The position numbers were made by a program, and so were the translations under genes. From Diphasiastrum complanatum (Eukaryota > Streptophyta > Lycopodiopsida > Lycopodiales > Lycopodiaceae), in the NCBI GenBank assembly GCA_029204225.1, contig CM055098.1, positions 4,143,607 through 4,207,606 on the forward strand: a DNA stretch of 64,000 nucleotides, given 5' to 3'. Below the pieces are notes generated by a model. It did no database searches and was not told the DNA's origin. It saw only the letters and a program-made list of their open reading frames with translations. Below are positions 10,586-23,945 of the stretch, piece after piece (position 1 is the stretch's first letter; each line of letters opens with the position of its first letter).

Positions 10586-12023
10586 GTAGGTCTTTATGAA
10601 TCGGACCCAACCTTTGGTAGGATTTGGAGTCAAGTCCTCACCAGAATGCAAGAAACTAATAAACCTACTAAGGTAGAATCTGACTATTCCAATTGTAATG
10701 GAATGCTTTTCCAAAAAGGGAAACTTTGTGTGCCTCAAAACACTGATGTCCGGAATCAAATCCTGCATGAGTGTCACAATAGTCCTAGCGTTGGGCACCC
10801 GGGCATTCAGAGAACTCTTGATTTAGTCAAGAAATTGTTTTATTGGTCGAAGACGAAAAATGATATAGAGCATTATGTTTTAAAATGCACACAATGCCAG
10901 ATGATTAAGGCTGAAAGGTTGAAGATGGGAGGTTTACTACACCCATTGGATATTCCCAATAATAAATGGGAAAGTATATCCATGGATTTTATCATTGGTT
11001 TCCCTAGAACGACAAATGGTCATGATGCTATTTGGGTTGTGGTGGATAAGCTAACTAAGTTAGCACAATTTATCCCGACAAAGACCACAGTCAAAGCCTT
11101 AGAGTTAGCACAACTTTTTGTAGAAAAGTTGTTTAGACTGTATGGTCTACCTTGTGATATAGTTAGTGACAAAGACCCTAAGTTTATGGGGCACTTTTGG
11201 CAAGCAGTGTTTCGACGATTAGAGACTACTTTAAGTATGAGTTCCTCAAACCATCCAGAATCGGATGGTCAAACTGAGAGAACTAACCAAACTATGAAAG
11301 ATATGCTACGTGCATATGTTTCCTATCAACAGTTTGAATGCGAGAAGTACTTGCCTTTGGTGGAGTTTGCTTATAATAGTGCAAAACAATCGGCCACTCG
11401 CGTTAGCCCCGCTATGTTGATGTATGGTTTTCGACCGAAATCACCTATTTCAGTAGGACTCAAAGGGATTAGAGTCCAGGCCACCTCTGATTTCTTGGCT
11501 GATATGCAAGAGATGTTGCAAATAGCCAAGGATAGCATTAGAAGTGCTCAAGATAGGGCACAATTTTATGCTAATCGTGGTCGATCAATCAAAGAGTTTG
11601 AAGTAGGAGATTTTGTTTACCTTAAGATTTTGAAGGAATCTCGAGGATTGAAGAAGATAAACCATGGGAAGTTAGCTCCCAGGTATTGTTGCCCTTTAAA
11701 ATAATCCAAAAGATTAATAAGGTTGCATATAAGTTGGATTTACCTTCTAACATCGAAGTACATCATGTGTTCCATGTTAGTCTAATTTGGGTAGTGGAGA
11801 AATCCTTATTTCTTTAGATGATATAGACCAACTTAGATCCCTTTTTAAGTTTATTCCACTAGAACCGGAGTTCATTGTTGATGTTCGATACAAGAAACTT
11901 CATAATAAGGAAGTTTCGGAATATTTGATTAGATGGAAAGGGAAATCTGATGAAGATAATACCTGGGAAGTTGAGTCCTTTTTGAGAAGGAAATTTCCTA
12001 ATTTTTTCATAGTAAAAAAATAA
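10586..12023 (+). pseudogene. Older gypsy element: integrase and chromodomain
   Basis: This is the right-hand part of the element opened by copy 1a. A frame of about 380 codons is uninterrupted to 11704. It has the zinc-binding HECHNSPSVGHPGIQRTLDL and CTQCQMIKAERLK (both Cys kept), then SMDFIIGFPRT, IVSDKDPKF and DGQTERTNQ, so the DDE triad is complete. After a break near 11700 the C-terminal part continues (VHHVFHVSL) and a chromodomain is read at 11910-11990 (VSEYLIRWKGKSDEDNTWE). It is better preserved than the reverse transcriptase side, which is absent. Confidence 0.92.
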
Positions 12024-12026
12024 ATT

Positions 12027-12540
12027 AAGGGGGAAAGAATGTTAGGAACCTAAAGTGCTATGGCTAATTACCTAGGCTAGGGAACCTAACATAAGTATTA
12101 GACTTAACTAGGTATAGTACTCATGAAGTTGGACTTGGAATCACAAGCCACAAGTTGGGCCCAAGATGAATAATAATTAATAACCTTGAGGATGTCAGTC
12201 AAGGTTAAGGGGCCTAAGGTGATAATTTAACGTTTAGAGGATCCAGGGTCCTATGCACCCAAATGCATGGAGTCCCTCTCATTCTAGCACATGCAGGTGC
12301 ACATGCATGAGGAAGACTCCTTCTCTCCTTTCTATAATAAGGCTAGGAGGGCGTGGAGAGAGCATTCATAGTTTGGTGAGGAGAGCTCTCTCTTCTTGCC
12401 TCTCATGCTGGTGGTATGGGACACTAGTAGGAGGTGGATTTGGAGAAGCTAGGCGAAGGAGAACTCCATTATTCTTGTGGCTGCTCGGGGGAGCTACTAC
12501 CTTTAGTGGCTATGGTTGGGTGGTAACGAAGAAGATGATT
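12027..12540 (+). repeat. Polypurine tract and 3' LTR of the older gypsy element
   Basis: AAGGGGGAAAGAA (12027-12039) precedes TGTTAGGAACC at 12040, the LTR start. CTATAATAAGGC near 12331 is a possible TATA box. GGTATGGGACAC near 12414 is shared with the LTR at 3394. The right end is not resolved; copia-derived coding sequence begins at about 12543. Confidence 0.6.
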
Positions 12541-12542
12541 CC

Positions 12543-13310
12543 AAGTGTTTGCTGAAACTATCAATCATAGAGGAGATCCTAAAACCTCTTGTTCGTACTC
12601 ATGTTGAATCTAACTTGAAGTTGACGTCATCTTTGAATCAAAAGCCTGTTGATGCGACAATTTTTAAAAAACTTATTGCAAGCCTCATCTATGCTACTAA
12701 CACTCATCCAAATATTTCACATGCTCTTGGGATGGTACATCAAATAATGGCAAATTAAAGAGAACCACATTTCAAGGCAGCCAAGAGGGCCATCTCAACT
12801 TTGAAAATAAATATGAATCGAAAAGTGATCTTGTCTTGCAAGGAATTTGTGATGCAGATTGGGCAAGCAATATGAGAACCAAGAGGTCAACATCTAGTTA
12901 TACCCTTTCACTTGGCTTAGGTGCAATCTCATGGGGTAGCAAGATGCAACCCACATTGACACTCTCCCTCATGGAAGCTAAATATAGGACAATGGCAAGT
13001 GCAACTTGTGAAGCCATTTGGCTTAGAAGACTTCTTGGAGAAGTCAAAAAGTTCCAAGATAATGGAACTATTAAATTTTGTGATAAATTCATTTGTATTT
13101 CCAATGCTAAAAACTTTGCAAGAGAAAAAATTCAGGCTAGAGAAATGCAGCTTCTTTATTGTTCTACAAATGGACAAGTAGCTAATATGTTCACAAAGGG
13201 ACTTACTAGACAAAGATTCTAAAAGTTCCGATCTATGTCAAGGGTTCATGAAAACAAACTTGTTATTAAAGAGAAGCATAACAAATACCCACATATGACT
13301 ACTTAAATTT
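12543..13310 (+). pseudogene. Copia pol 3' end (connection and RNase H)
   Basis: Reading frames give DATIFKKLIASLIYATNTHP, then ICDADWASNMRTKRSTSSY, ISWGSKMQPTLTLSLMEAKY and NGQVANMFTKGLTRQRF. This is the order of a Ty1/copia RNase H, ending in the usual ADIFTK-type tail. Stops and a frameshift near 12760-12835 break it. No integrase or LTR could be tied to it. It sits on the opposite strand to CCR4 and, if CCR4 continues leftward, lies in its seventh intron. Confidence 0.85.
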
Positions 13311-13845
13311 GATATTCTTTTAGAGGTCCCCCTTACAAGTTGTTGGCCCCAAGATTCATAAACTTTCACTCTCTCTAGAAAGGGACAAAGTCTTGTGTAG
13401 CTTATGCAACTCATGCCTTTTGGCCTTTGGTTTCTACTTGGTGATTGGAGTCCCAATTTCAGCACCAATTGTGCCTTAATTCACCTTAATTTACCATACT
13501 CTCGAAGAGGGAATAAAACTAGTATTCATTCAATTGAGCTCATCTTAGCTTTGTCTCCCTTATGTCTCATTGTCTTTGCAACTAGATTATTGAGTGTTTC
13601 TTGTTTACTAGCATTATGCTAATGGTGAAATTTACACACAACTCTAATCATAAATTTTTGAAATTTTGATTTCCAACTTTCTCTTATGAGTTGAGTTCCC
13701 AAAATAGATCGAAATGACCCTAGAAGTGACCAAATTCAAAAAACTCTCCTGTTAAAGAGTTTCTAGATATCATTGCACTACCATCAGGTTTCGGCTTCAA
13801 TATATCACCATAATCCACATCAAATTAGGGATAGATGATTTTCAC

Positions 13846-13899
13846 CTGCCAGAGTTTCACATCCTTGAGTTCTGGATTCGCATGAATGTGAGTGTTTGC
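13846..13899 (-). CDS. CCR4: CCR4 exon 7
   Basis: 54 nt, phase 0, TTGAAG|GCAAAC to TGGCAG|GTGAAA. It codes for [18 protein letters not shown], the conserved continuation of LLCV. Intron 6 before it is 6137 bp. The next expected exon (around GDFNS) was searched for by eye down to position 1 and not seen. Confidence 0.9.
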
Positions 13900-16800
13900 C
13901 TTCAAAACACACCAACACAAACACAATAAAGTTAAGACTTTCATTAAGAACACAAAGAATAAACAAGTCTCAGCATTCGATAACCTAATACGAGCATTGC
14001 AATTTAACATCTAAACAAGCGTAGGGGGGGATGCATACTTAAAACTTCCACATAGATACACAAAACCAAAATGCTAGTTTTCTATTACACCTCCATAGGT
14101 AAAGGAAGATTTAGTCGTGACAAAGACTGGCACTAGCAAGCAAAACCAATAAAACAATAAAACAATAAACAAAGGCCCTCTTTTTTTCTGGAATTGTAAA
14201 AAATGTGCATTAATCATTTCAACTTGCTTAAAACAAAGCTTCACAAAAATCAACCTTCAATGTGACTGACTATTTTGCTAAATGACTCGACATGATAGTT
14301 GTCATAAATGACTGCAGTGCTCGTGGCCCATTCTATAACTTGAAGTTTGAATGATTTTCATAAACCCATTCGAATGACCTTAAATCAGGGCACTAGCCCA
14401 TGGCAATTCTTTTTATCATTCCGCATTTAAATGATTTTGATGAATCCTTTTTTAAACTGTTTGCGTGTTATCAAATCCTCATTGATGTGATCATTCAAGG
14501 TGTGTTCCCGATTGCTTGAAAGATGTCATTAGACCCATAAGGAGCTAAACGGGTAACACAGTCTTGGAAAATGTTCCTTAACCAGAAAATGTGGACCCTC
14601 ACACAGTCTAAGGAAACGTTAACACCACAAGATCACATTGTGATGGAAGTCTTCTTGCAAAGCATTTATGTGCAACATGAAAGTGTGATTATTCCATGCA
14701 TTCAATACTTGAAATAATGTCAACTCACGTTTCCCAAGAAGAAAAACTCGTTTCCTCACTAGGAAGCTTGTTTCCCAAGTAAAAGAATGCTTCAAGATGA
14801 TTGTGTTTAAGAACGGTGTTTCCCAAGTGGGAAACCATTGTTTCCTAAAATGTTTTCCATGTGCATTTCCCATGATGAGGAATGTTGACACACGAAATTG
14901 TATTTCCCCATCCAAACAACGAGAAACAAAAGTTCCCAAAACTATGATAGGTGATATTACTAACATTGCATATGTCCGTTTGAGTTGAAGGTCTATATAT
15001 TTTATTGCTCGAAGGATGTCATTAAAGGTTTGGAGCTTATAGGAAATAAAAAGGTGAATATTTATTCTAGATAACACCTTACTGCACCCATCATAGAGAA
15101 AATTATTGGCAACTTAGTAATAACCTTGCTCAATATTTTAGCCAACAACCTAACTATAATAATGCTCTCATCTTTCACTTTTAAGTTGTTAGCCTTTATT
15201 AAAGAAATGTGCCATTGAGAAGCTTTCATAAGGTCATCAATATCCTATATCCTCAATGCAAACACCTAGAATTAATCATAGTTGACATCGTCAAGGCAAA
15301 GACAGAACAATTTTACTTCTTCTATGCGCTAAGATGAGATTGTAGTGTAGTTTGAGGATCAAAAAGCTTCAAAATATGTAAATTTTGAAAGACCTCATTG
15401 GGCAATACTAATACTTCCACGTGTATTACAAGTTTAAGTAATAATTTACACAAAAATTGCCCATTGTAAATGTTGAAGTTCAATGAGGTTGAAAATGGGT
15501 TGTGAACCAGGAACAAGAACGAAAATGTCCCTAAGGGAATGGAAATAGAAATGAAAAAGCAGGGTTATAAAGGTGCTAATAAGCATGATGGATAGTTAGT
15601 GATACATTTTAAGTTTGGGTGGGTTGTGGAAGTGTATGCACTTCTCATGTATGAATAGTCTTTATGTAGGTACGATAGTTAGCAATGAAAAAGAAATATA
15701 TGTAACCCCAAGAAGGGCCAAAGAATAACAAACAATGAGATGCGTAGCCAAGATCCAAGCCAAAGAGTAATCTACTTTGTCTAGTTTAAACTGCAATATG
15801 GGCAAGAGTGAACTCGACAAGCCAATACAATCATGTAACCATGATGATAATTGAGGTTTTAAGCTAGGAGGCTCGAACAAAACACGTGACACTTATAAAT
15901 AATGAGGGATTACTTGACAAATCAACCGACAACAAAAAGAACCTGATAGAAATTCAAAAATTCTTGATTAGACACATCCAACTTGAACGGCATTGGGAAC
16001 CCATACCACTAAGATCCAATCGTGATCGTTAGTATGGCAAGTCAACATGGCATCAGCAATTATGGTTAGATGATTGATGTGCACATGTTTCATAATTTTC
16101 ATATTTCAAGAGTTCTAATAGGCTAATTAAAACAATATGAATTGTATATCTTAAGGCAATGAAAGATAAGGTCATCCACCCCAAAAGCTAGGCACATCGA
16201 CCTTTCCAAGTTCTTTGTGGCAATACCAAGTTCCCACAATGTCCCTATCCAAGTTTTTTTTGCTACAGCCAAGTTCCACCCACAATCAAAAAATTGAATA
16301 AATTCAAACTCCATCCTTCGTCATCCATCAATGGTGTCTCCCAAGCTACACTCACTCACTCAGTCAGGAAGTACTAATGTCCCATATCACCAACACCAAT
16401 CCTTGTCCATCACCAACTATGGCATCAATGTACACACCAAATTGTCCTAAGCAATAATCAAATTTACGAGATGTTTGCATCCCACACCACGAACTTGCAC
16501 CTCTCATCCAGTAGGTCAGGTATTCTCATGGCACCCCACATATTGCACACTCTTCCCACCATTCATAGAATGCATGGTTGCCTACCCTCATATAAATTTT
16601 TAGGTTTCTAAGAGTACTTCCCGAGCACATTGCCCCCAAAGGCATCTTAGATGTAATAGCTAATTCAATGATACAGGTCAAAGATAAATCAACAACTCTA
16701 TTGAACAATGCGATTCCTAACCTTAAGACAAAATGCTTCTAATCCAATATTGATCATGTGAATGAATACTTCAACTAAACACAATCTCCATTAAAGGTAG

Positions 16801-19800
16801 ATACTCTTTCTCAAGTGCAAATAGAATTTCCAATGTCCAATGTCACTCAAATTAACTATCTACATCCAGATGATCCAGAACATGGAAACATAAGTTTATT
16901 AATGATATCCATGAAAGTTCCTTGGCAATCATGAAACCCTCAAATGTTATCCGCAATCATGTTTAAGAAATTATGGAGCTTCTCACACGAGCAAATTCAT
17001 AAGACTTCAATTTCGATACACTTAGAGCATATTTTTACATTCTAGTAATCCTTAGGCATAAAGACTTGCAACTCTATTTATTCATGGCTTACCCACCACA
17101 AAGACATTATTGATTTCTCCCCACTTCCCATCCAAGATATAACAACCTAATTGCTTCGCTTCTAGTCAATTGGCTAGGTTTCCATTCAAGGAATCCTTAT
17201 CACATTTGGCCTATTGATATGGTCTTTGTATGCCAAGTCTTCCACTCGCATTCCAGTTGTCATGGCATTCATATCATTTGGCACCCAAAATCTTGATTAT
17301 TTGGCACGGATTTCTTGTTTCAATGGAAGGAAAATTCATTATGAACTGTGTCTTAATCTCTTATCACATTTCCCTTCACATTTATTCTTGAATTCGCCCC
17401 TAGCAAACGCTTGATCCTTTAGTCAATACCTCACTTTTGAATATGTCTAAGCAAAATCTTGTACTGGATCTCAATTATCCAGATAGGAAGATCGAAATTC
17501 CAGTATGTCAAAGCTGCCTTGTAGGGAAGCAATCTCGACCTCCATTTAAATCAGACCATATTCATGAGTCTAGAGGTCTCTTAGACATAGTCCATAGTGC
17601 TATTTGTGGTCCTATGGAAACTCCTTTAGGGGGAGCAAGATTCTTCATTACATTCATAGATGACTTTTCTAGGAGAATTGTCGTATATTTTATGAAAGCA
17701 AAATCTGAAGCCTTCGATTATTTCAAGATCTATAAAGAGAATGTTAAGTTACAAACCAGCAGGAAAATTAAAGCTATCCGGATTGACAATGGAGGAGAAT
17801 ATATCCAATAAATTTAAGGATTATTGTCAAAGTTGTGGAATTGAGAGACAATTCACAACTTCATATTCCCCACAGTCCAATGGTTTAGCTGAGAGGAACA
17901 TTAGGAGGTAGAAGCTGCAAAGTGCATGTTAGCTCATGCGTCTTTACCACCACGGCCATATTCATTAGAAAGCTCTATCGCGAGTATTAGATATTTAGAA
18001 GCTACAAAGGACTATTGCATCTGTTATGGAGGAACCAACGTTGAAGATTCTCATATCTTACAAGGCTACACAGATGCAGATTGGGCACGAGATGTTGACA
18101 CAAGAAAATCGACTTCAGGCTTTGTGTTCTTGCTCAACAATGGTCCTATATCCTAGAATAATCGAAAGCAAGCTTCAAAAACTAAGAGTAAACATATAGA
18201 AACCAAGTATCACTACAACAGAGATAAGGTTCTCAATAAAGAAGTCTGTTAAAGATTCTACAGAACACAGTACATGATTGCAGACGTCTTTACTAAAGCG
18301 TTGAATCTAGAGGCACACAAGAAATTTTGTGCCATGTTAAATCTGATACTAGATCCAGATTAAGGGGGATATACCCTTACTTGTAAATAGATTTTTAATT
18401 TGTTTCTAGTGAGATTCAAGTTTTAGTTAATTCTACAAGTGGCAAAGTCAGAAATGCAAACCTGCAAAAATACTCGGAAAATCGAAACAGGAAACTCAAA
18501 GGTCGACATCCAACAAGGACTATTTTGATCCCATTCAAATTCGAAATCGGATAGAAGCTGCTATCTTGATTCCAATCCAATTCTATTTCAATTTCGACCC
18601 ACCTACTATTTCGATTCAAGGTCGAACCTACTCAACCCAAGGCTATTTCGATACAGGGTCAATATCTATTTCAAGCTTTCATAAAGGTTTTTCGATCCAC
18701 CGCTCAGAACAGCCTAACCGTCAACAATAACGGACTTTTCATTGAGCCAAACATCATGAGTGGCTGCATCTCATTGGACCGCGCCATCAGTCCACCTAAG
18801 ATCAAGTCATGTACTCTATATAAATGATCAAATTTTATGAATGAGTCTATCTCTTGCGATTTTCTGGAAGCAGAGTCATTGTGATTATTGTCTTAAGGTT
18901 GTAAGATACTGCTTTGCGCTCATGTTGCAACAACATTTTACAAAGGCCAGCATGCAGTACCCCTGATTAAGAAACTCGAACAGGAAAATATCATGCTGGA
19001 AGTAAATCGAATTATTGTGGCCTGATGTAACCCTTCTGGCTGCACTAATCAGCTCCTTGCCTGGACTCCAGCCCCCAAGTCCACAATGCTGTTGAAATTG
19101 CTTCTCCAGAAGTAATCTCCTGTCATAGCTTACCGTGCTCAAGTGTCTACCTAACTTAAGAGCTCTACCCTTTAGAAGTAGGTGGAGTAAGGTCCCATCC
19201 TTGCTAGCACAAGCGCCCTTGCTGGTCCAGTTGTTATGCCCTTTTCAGGGTAATACTTATGAGTTACGAGTGAAAATGTAACCACTCTTTTGCAAGAAGA
19301 GTTATGGTTCCCAACAGGCATGGGAAGCAGTCTGAAGAAGCAAAAGCTTGATGCTCAAGTTGGAAAAAGAGTTATTAAAAATTGAATGGAGCATAAACTA
19401 TACAATGGTTGAAGTAGTTAGGCTTGGCTAACTTTGTGGTTAATTATGTGTGGCATCCTCTTCTTTGGTGGATTTTATTTTGCATTTGAAGGTTGGATCA
19501 ATCTTCTTAAAATCAAATCATCACCCTCTTACATTGGAGTCTAAATTGGGAACTTCCTGTTCAACATTGAAATTCTGAAAGGTCTAGCAAAATAGTTCAA
19601 AATCATGTCGCATGAACAAGATCTCTATATCGCAAGCCTTTGGAACACAACTATCATAGTGACATAACGGATGTCCAAGTTTTGGGGCAGCACTGATGCA
19701 AAGCTTAGAAATAGCCTAGAAAAGCAATGTGATGATTCAAGTGGCCATAAGCACATAAACGCATACAAGAGGCCTACACTTAAAAAATAAACAGCCCTTG

Positions 19801-22387
19801 CGTTATACTGAAAGAAAAAGATGAGAAACATGCGAGATTGATATTCCCAAGGCTTGCGAGAACAATGGATGAGGTTTATTGTGCACGTGTAATGATCGGG
19901 AACTAGAATTCCTAGCTCATGTCTAAACTATGTGGTTTATATCTCACTAAGCATTAACTAAATTTAAAACAAACATTATAATAAAAGATAATAAAAGGAA
20001 GAACGTAAATCAGATGGAAGAAGCTTTGAGGCCTACCACGCACAGAAGTTGGCACTTTCCGGCAGAAACAGAAGCATCTGGTCCATGGATTGAATCCAAA
20101 GCTTCTAAGACCACTATAAGAGCTACATTATCCTGCACCCAGAGCAACAAACAAGAATCAATACACTTACTGGTGTAACTTTTAGGTTGATATCCTTCTA
20201 GATAAAGGAAACGAACCTTGAGCAGCCGACTGAGGGCAGCCTTTCTTTGAGAAGAGGGCACAAGCGCCTCTGAAAGAGATTGGGCTGCTTTATTGAACTC
20301 AACCTTCAAAAAGAGAGGCGCAGAAAGTTAGAGTTTCTCTTAAAAACTGAATTACACTTACTAATAAACGCTAGCAACAGAGAATTAGCATGTACCACAT
20401 ACTCACCAACAAAGAATAACCACATACCTCGTACTTCTTAACTAGTGAGAACCTATCACGTCGAAAAAAGGTAGCACAGCCATCAATCGCATAAGCATTG
20501 CCTGTATAAAGCTGCACAGATGAATAGGATCTTTATTTGAGCTTCATTGATATCAAAATTCTGCAATGAATATCAACCTAATTAATGATTCCAGTTTTGC
20601 GCATCTTTCAGGTTAAACCAAATTGGGTATAGCGTCCTGAATGAAAAGAGTTGCACTTCATGAACTTGAGTGGCACAACAAGCACACTAGCTTTCAGGCC
20701 TTGTTAAGTAGTCAGGCTTACTCCACATTGATAAATCAGCAAAATAACTAAGCTGTATCCACTTGACACTACACTGTGAAATAGATTCATAAGTTCCTGT
20801 TCTACAAAACAAGCATAAACTTAAAACACCCATAATGCATACCTATCATATAACCTATTTTTATGGCATATGTAAATAAAGAGCTGAAAATGCATAAGAA
20901 TTGGCACCTCAACGGTCTTCTTTTTGTAAACAGCCGCATATCCATGTTTATCCAACTCGGGGGCAAAAAATTCTTCAAAATGATCACTTTGCACCTGAAA
21001 CAGAAGAATGTTTTCAGCCATATTGGCAGGATCTGAGCCATTCATAACCATATAATCAAAGCAGACCAAAATAACCAGCACCAAAAATGACAGTTGCACA
21101 ATGAAAACTCGGAATCGATATAATCCATATACAGAACTAAATAATCCCGAAACACCAATGGGTCATATACAAGCACCCTATGAGAAAATAAGAGCTTTCA
21201 CTAGATCATGTTTTGTGTCTGCCCTTCCAACAAAAAAAACATTATGATTGTGAAGCACAGCAAATCTCAAGAATGCTAAAATTGAAGGAATTTGTCAAAG
21301 TAATTCCATTGTTGCTGAATGACCTGAAAGTGGTAGACACCGATGGGCCGACATTTTCAAATAATTTGAGATAAAGATAATCAATGCCTTTTAGGGAATA
21401 CATTTTTCCCCTAAACAGTTGATAAAATGACATCTATTACCATGTAAAATAATAAGGCTAGAAAACACGATAGTTCAAGTTCAAATTGAATGCGGACCAT
21501 GTGGCATGAATAAAATATTGGAGACAAAACATCTTTCAGCTGGTTCTGGGATTTCCCAGTAGGGTTTCCTGGAACGCATTTTTTTTCTTGTGGGCAATAT
21601 GGGTATCAGATTAAAGGATTTTTCAAGAGCAATGAACTTACCTAACTTGCTAAGAGTCTCAAAGGCAATGCAGTTATATTTTGGGCAATTAAGTGAAGTA
21701 GTGTCTGTAGGAAACCATATCGAACATCTCTCACTCTATACATCCTTCTGCAGAGAGTAAGGATGAGGATGAGGATGCGTGTGAGGATGAGGGGCATCAT
21801 GCCTCCGAGTTTGTCTCTGTATCCGATGACGAGTTCATCCCTAATGGTCAGCAGGAGGCTACACTAGACTTGGCGACGGCAGCAGTGGCACTTGTTCGCC
21901 AGACTCAAAGGAGGGTCAGAGCCAAGCGAGCTTAGACTAGTCACCATGGGAGCCCTAGTTCCTAATAGTTGAGTCTTGAGTCTTGACTCAAAATTCTTAT
22001 GACTCATGAGATTTACGTGCGAATGCCACAACTTAGTGATTCATGACATTTATTATTTATGATCATAATACGTATCATCGTTGATTATCAATTTTAAGTA
22101 TTACCATTTTATGATGAGTTGAATTTTGACTCTTGAATACTCAATATTGTTAATTTGTGTTTCAACTTTTAAGTTTGATAAAATTATCAATGTAATTGTA
22201 AATTGTGAAAATTTATGGATAATGGAATCCAGATTATGATCCATTATGCGCATCTGCAATCTCCACTAAGTTCTAAATTCTAATGACTCTATCACTCTTG
22301 AAAGTTGAAAGTTAAAGGAGATCTCAAAGAGATTTTTGATCTATCATGTATCATCTAATTTCTAAAAACTAAATGCTCATCTGATGA

Positions 22388-22468
<81 letters not shown>

Positions 22469-23851
22469 TATTAATATCAGGCATAAAGAAGTACATCCAA
22501 GTGTGATTTAAATTAGACGGATCAATGCCATCGAAACTGACTATACTATCTAAATTACTAAGACACAAAAGTAAACACTAAGAGGAGAGAGAGTTATAGG
22601 CCAGGATTATATGGTACTGAGACCATTTACATATTCAACTGGACAACTCTTCATTTCTCTAACTCCGCTCTAACTCAATCAAATCTACGCTCTCAAAATT
22701 AGTTTCTTGCTTGGTTCAACAAAATGAATTTTACCATCTCTGTAGATCATGCATCTACCTGTCTCCTTTGCTTCCTGAAGTGCATCGTAAGACGAGAATA
22801 TTAACGTCCTTTTTGGTGCGCCAAGCTGTGTCCAACGCTCTGCTATGGTGCTAGAGGTTAAAAAAAATTTGGCTTCTCTAAGACCATCCTGGGAATCAAG
22901 AATGCCTCTTACATGAACATTGAGGGCCCTTTGCTCTCACAACCGGCTCTCAATGAACTTAGCGGAGATGAAAGATACTAGAGCACTAGATTGACATGGG
23001 CGATTAAGGACGTCTGCCCATGAAACCTCCTTGTGTTGTTCTTCGCTTTCCTGGACTATTCATGTTGGTATTCTATCTCTAGCCTTTGTGACCTCTTTCT
23101 TGAAATCTGCTTATGGAGGATTCGAGTTGAAACTTGAATACGTGAAAGCAACTGCTAGATAGTCACTTGTTGAGCATCGATCACCCTCTTATGATATTGC
23201 ATTATTGTGTATATCTTACTTATGTCTTCACACAGTAGAGGGATCAGATGAGTCAGATCTTTCGTTGGAGTAGACAGAAACGTCGATTCCTGATAGGGGG
23301 TTAAGGGAAGAGCAATATTGGGCTCATTATTAGACATAGAAGGAGATATAAGGATGGCATGAGGCACATCAAATTGAGACACTAGAGCAGGCGTAGCTAG
23401 AGAAGGCATTGAAGCTGAAGTGATGGAATCCAAAAAAAATGATGTAGTTGGAGGTGTTGCCTACGATTCTGCAAGCGAGCAGGGAGTGGAGCTCCCCCTG
23501 CTACTTGCTTTTCTATTCTTGGCCATTATGATCTGCACATCCAAATGATGATCAACAAAGTGCCAAGAATGGACAACAACCTGTAGAAGAACCTAAAGTG
23601 CGTAGAGCTACAGTGATCAGTTGGACAGCTTCATACTAAGACAACGATTAGAGGAGTCCTGGAACCGATCGCACCACAGTAGCCAGCGATGCCGCTAGGG
23701 CTCCACACACAACCAGCGACGGAGCTAAGGTGCGCTGGAGGCGCTGATCACATCTCATTCGGACAGCTCATACGGGGTGATGGAAGACAACGATTAGAAA
23801 CTAATCGATGATGGAGCTCGGGCACCGTGGAGCTAGCCAACGCGCGCGCAC

Positions 23852-23945
<94 letters not shown>

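Noticed and set aside
14619-15077. 152-codon minus-strand ORF in CCR4 intron 6
   Set aside because: No recognisable motif; no splice context and a repetitive TTTCCCAAG background. Probably chance.
18885-19142. 85-codon minus-strand ORF considered as another CCR4 exon
   Set aside because: No CCR4 motif, and exon 6 to exon 7 already join in phase across it.
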